DNA of 7,088 bases from CAZADH01 sp964483805 (GTDB lineage Bacteria > Muiribacteriota > Ozemobacteria > Ozemobacterales > Ozemobacteraceae): assembly GCA_964483805.1 (NCBI GenBank), contig CAZADH010000307.1:1-7088 (forward strand), in the 5' to 3' direction. The notes under the pieces are model-generated. The model had not been told where the DNA came from and did no database searches. It was given only the letters and a program-made list of their open reading frames with translations. This document shows positions 4,797 to 7,088 of the stretch, one piece after another. The first letter of the stretch is position 1. Each line of letters begins with the position of its first letter. A program made the translations under genes and the position numbers.

Positions 4797-7088
4797 ATGC
4801 CTGACGCTTCGGTCGCACCGCCCGAGACTTCGTCTCGGGCCGCCGTTCATGGCGGCAACAACGCACCGGGCGTATCGTGGACCCTCGGCGGACTTGTGCT
4901 GCCGCTTCTGCTCACCATCCTGCCGGTTCTCGTGGTCGCGTGGGAGGGTGCGCGCTTCGACCGCATCTCGGAGCGACGGGAACGCGACGCCATCGAGAAG
5001 TCGATCGACCCGATCGCCGCCCGCCTCGAGAAGATGACGGCACCGTCGTACTGGCCCGGCGAAATGGCGCGGCGACTGCGCCGACAATTGCGTCGGCCCG
5101 CCACCATGGAACTCATGCACCGTGCGGGTCCGGCAGCGGCGCTGGCCCAGGCACGCCGCCATATCGATCTCGACGGTATGCCGCCGGTGAAGATGTGGGC
5201 GGTGAGCATCAAGTCCCCGGATCCTCTGGCCGTCGAGTTGCTCCGTGGCCATGGGCTGCAGACGGCGAAGACCGTGATCTTCCGCGGCCTGCTTGGCGAA
5301 ATCTGCCGCGCAGGGTTGCGCGGCACCAACCAACTGACCGGTGATACGTGGACCCGACGCCTGCAGAGTCTGTTCGGTCCGGCATTCACCGGTGCTTTCT
5401 TCGACACCAGTTTTCGCGGCCGCCCGATTCCGGTACGGACCCATGACGGGCTCGGTTTCATCGTCTGGGATTTCATTTCGGAAGGCCCCATCGTGTCGGG
5501 CCGGCATGAGAGTTCGCGCATCGCCGGCGCTTGGCTGTTCTTCTTTCCGGCAGGCATGACCGATCTGAGACGGAGCCTTGCCAACACCCTGCTGAACTGG
5601 TCGCGCGCCAATGCCTATCCGGCGTTCGTCGAGTTCCCGACACAGTTCGAGCGCACCCGACCACGCCTCTTGTTGCATCCAGCCGTTCATGAAGGCGCAC
5701 CGATTCACTTCTTGTGCGATTTGTTCGAGCGCATGCGCCCCCGGCCCCCAGCCAGCGACACTCTGGCGATCGACGCCGTCGGCCGCACCTGGCTGCCGGT
5801 GGCTCTCGAAGGCCGCGTGTTGCACCATGGCGACTGGTGGTTTCGGGTCTGCCGTATCGACCGAGAAGTGGCCACGCTCGGAGTCCTCATGGGCCGACGC
5901 GACGCGGCCCGCACCGGTTCTGCGAGACGCATCGCGCTGGCACTGGCTCTCGCCGTCGGGCTGGGATGGGGATACGTCATTTATCGCGGCCTTGCGTGCG
6001 GCCGTTGGCCCGACCTGACCATCGATCGCGCCTTGTCGCTGTGGTTTCTGGCGCTGGCCCTGGTGCCTGCCGTTTTGAGCCTGTTCGCCGCTGCCACAAT
6101 CGTGCTCAATCGCGAGCAACACCTCACCGACACGCTGGCCCAGGAAATGACCGCCGCCACGACCGAAATCGATACCGACGGTTCCCGCCTCGACATCGAC
6201 AAAGATGCCGAGTTTCGTCGGTATTTTTCCGACAAGTCGCTGGGCGAAACCCTGCTGCGGCTCCACGTCAGCAAAGACCGAGCTGGCCTGGCCGCGTTCA
6301 AACAACAATTGTTGAAGCAGTGCCGCGCCATGGATTTGCACATGCAATCGCTGACAATCTGCGGTTTCCGCGGGTTTCTCTCGTTCTCGGGCAAGTTCGC
6401 CGTCGCCCCCGCCCTCGTCCAGGCGTGGTTGCAGTTGTTGCGCGACGAGGTAACCCGCACCCTCGGCAGCGAACCACCCTTCGTGACCCAAGCGCTCGAC
6501 CAGGCAGGCTTGGTGCCGGCAACCGCCGCGGCGGATATCGGGCTGGACCGCAGCATGGTCGGACTGGGGTGCCACCGAGTTCACCGCCTTCAACTCGAGC
6601 AGACGATCGGTCATCAACAGGGTTGCCCGCTTGATGGGTTCGGTCAATGCCACCGGCGACCAGTATTTTCGCACCCGCCCAAACCGGGTCGGCCTTGCCC
6701 GCATGAAACACATGTTGGTGCCGTTCTTCGTTGCCGGTCGCGTCACCCACATCGCCTCGTTCAACTGGTACCAGAACCATTCCTTTCGTAGTTACCTCGT
6801 CAAGAAGACAGCCCAGGTCAGTGCCGTCACCATGAAACGTGACGTTCCGTTTTCGCTGGGCGCCATGCGCTTGGGGCGACGCGGCCCGGTCGCCATCGAC
6901 ACCTCGGCCTTTCCCCCCGTGATCAAGAATCTGGTGGCCAACGCGGGCCGACACAACTCGCTGGTCGAGTGCTCGATCGATGGCCAACCCTGGCTGGTCC
7001 TGGTCGCGCCAGGCCGCGTGTTGCAGGATTTCGTGTTGATCGCGGCAGCCCCGCTCACCCCGGTGCGCGCTCGAGCCGCTCGCGAGGC
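4797..7088 (+). CDS. large multi-pass membrane protein with two extracytoplasmic sensor-like modules (frameshifted, 3' end outside window)
   Basis: I do not recognise a named family. From ATG 4797, transmembrane helix 1 is at about residues 28-49, followed by about 330 soluble residues, then helix 2 (about 379-397) and helix 3 (about 412-437), then a second soluble region to the window end. With the N-terminus inside, both soluble regions would lie outside the inner membrane, as in sensor proteins. The frame stops at 6791, but its last 74 or so codons look wrong (Cys/His/Pro-rich). The next frame reads sensible protein (GATEFTAFNSSRRSVINRV onwards) without a stop to 7088. Removing one G from GGGG at 6566-6569 joins them as MVGLGATEFTAFN, at about residue 591. 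The two soluble regions share features: IDAVGRTWLPVALEGRVLHH near residue 325 and IDGQPWLVLVAPGRVLQD about 400 residues later. No HAMP, kinase, GGDEF or phosphatase motif is visible; any output domain would be beyond the window. Confidence 0.7.
6566..6569 (+). other. site of one-base frameshift in a GGGG run
   Basis: The upstream frame is convincing to about 6565 and the +1 frame from about 6570. With three G instead of four, the reading is GLGATEFTAF without interruption. A homopolymer miscount in a draft assembly is the simplest explanation; a true inactivating mutation is the alternative. Confidence 0.7.

Noticed and set aside
6566..6570. Programmed ribosomal frameshifting at GGGGT
   Set aside because: There is no slippery heptamer, stimulatory Shine-Dalgarno or clear downstream structure. 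A homopolymer error or mutation is simpler.
4332..6764. Very long minus-strand open frame (810 codons) opposite ptb and the membrane protein
   Set aside because: It crosses an assembly gap and two convincing plus-strand genes, and its protein lacks recognisable motifs. It is a by-product of GC-rich codon usage on the other strand.

Overview
The window is 7,088 bases of GC-rich bacterial chromosome with strong third-position G/C bias. It comes from a draft assembly: three runs of exactly ten Ns (1507-1516, 2876-2885, 4663-4672) are gap placeholders, and two of them lie inside genes. The lineage cannot be fixed from the sequence alone. A probable lipoprotein, an acyl-CoA to acyl-phosphate to acid pair (Buk/Ptb) and a large multi-pass protein with extracytoplasmic modules suggest a fermentative or facultative bacterium with a double membrane. 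A deep-branching, little-cultured phylum is possible but is speculation.

Layout, left to right. (1) Positions 3 to about 119 hold the end of a CorA-family cation channel gene, with first transmembrane helix and a GIN signature. Its second helix is missing, because the frame runs into sequence that looks like the antisense of another gene. (2) Positions 108-446 (minus) hold a small predicted lipoprotein of unknown function, with its own promoter and ribosome site. (3) Positions 447-654 are a divergent intergenic region with two pairs of TGTCCC-type motifs, each pair exactly 13 bp apart. A third pair with the same spacing lies before buk. (4) Positions 655-2220 encode an RlmI-like 23S rRNA cytosine-C5 methyltransferase with an unusual Arg/Pro/Gly-rich tail. 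It overlaps by ATGA a Nudix hydrolase (2217-2615). (5) Positions 2686-3757 and 3786-4661 are butyrate kinase and phosphate butyryltransferase, in buk-ptb order. (6) Positions 4797 (perhaps 4758) to the window end encode a large membrane protein. It has a one-base frameshift in a GGGG run and appears to be built from two copies of a helix-plus-extracytoplasmic module.

All genes from 655 on point the same way with short spacings. The methyltransferase and Nudix genes are very likely translated together, and buk and ptb form a second tight pair. Ptb would convert butyryl-CoA (or a related short or branched acyl-CoA) to the acyl-phosphate, and Buk would use that to make ATP and the free acid. The window contains no clearly new system. 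Its most unusual features are the duplicated sensor-like membrane protein, the three 13-bp-spaced motif pairs, and the broken CorA end.
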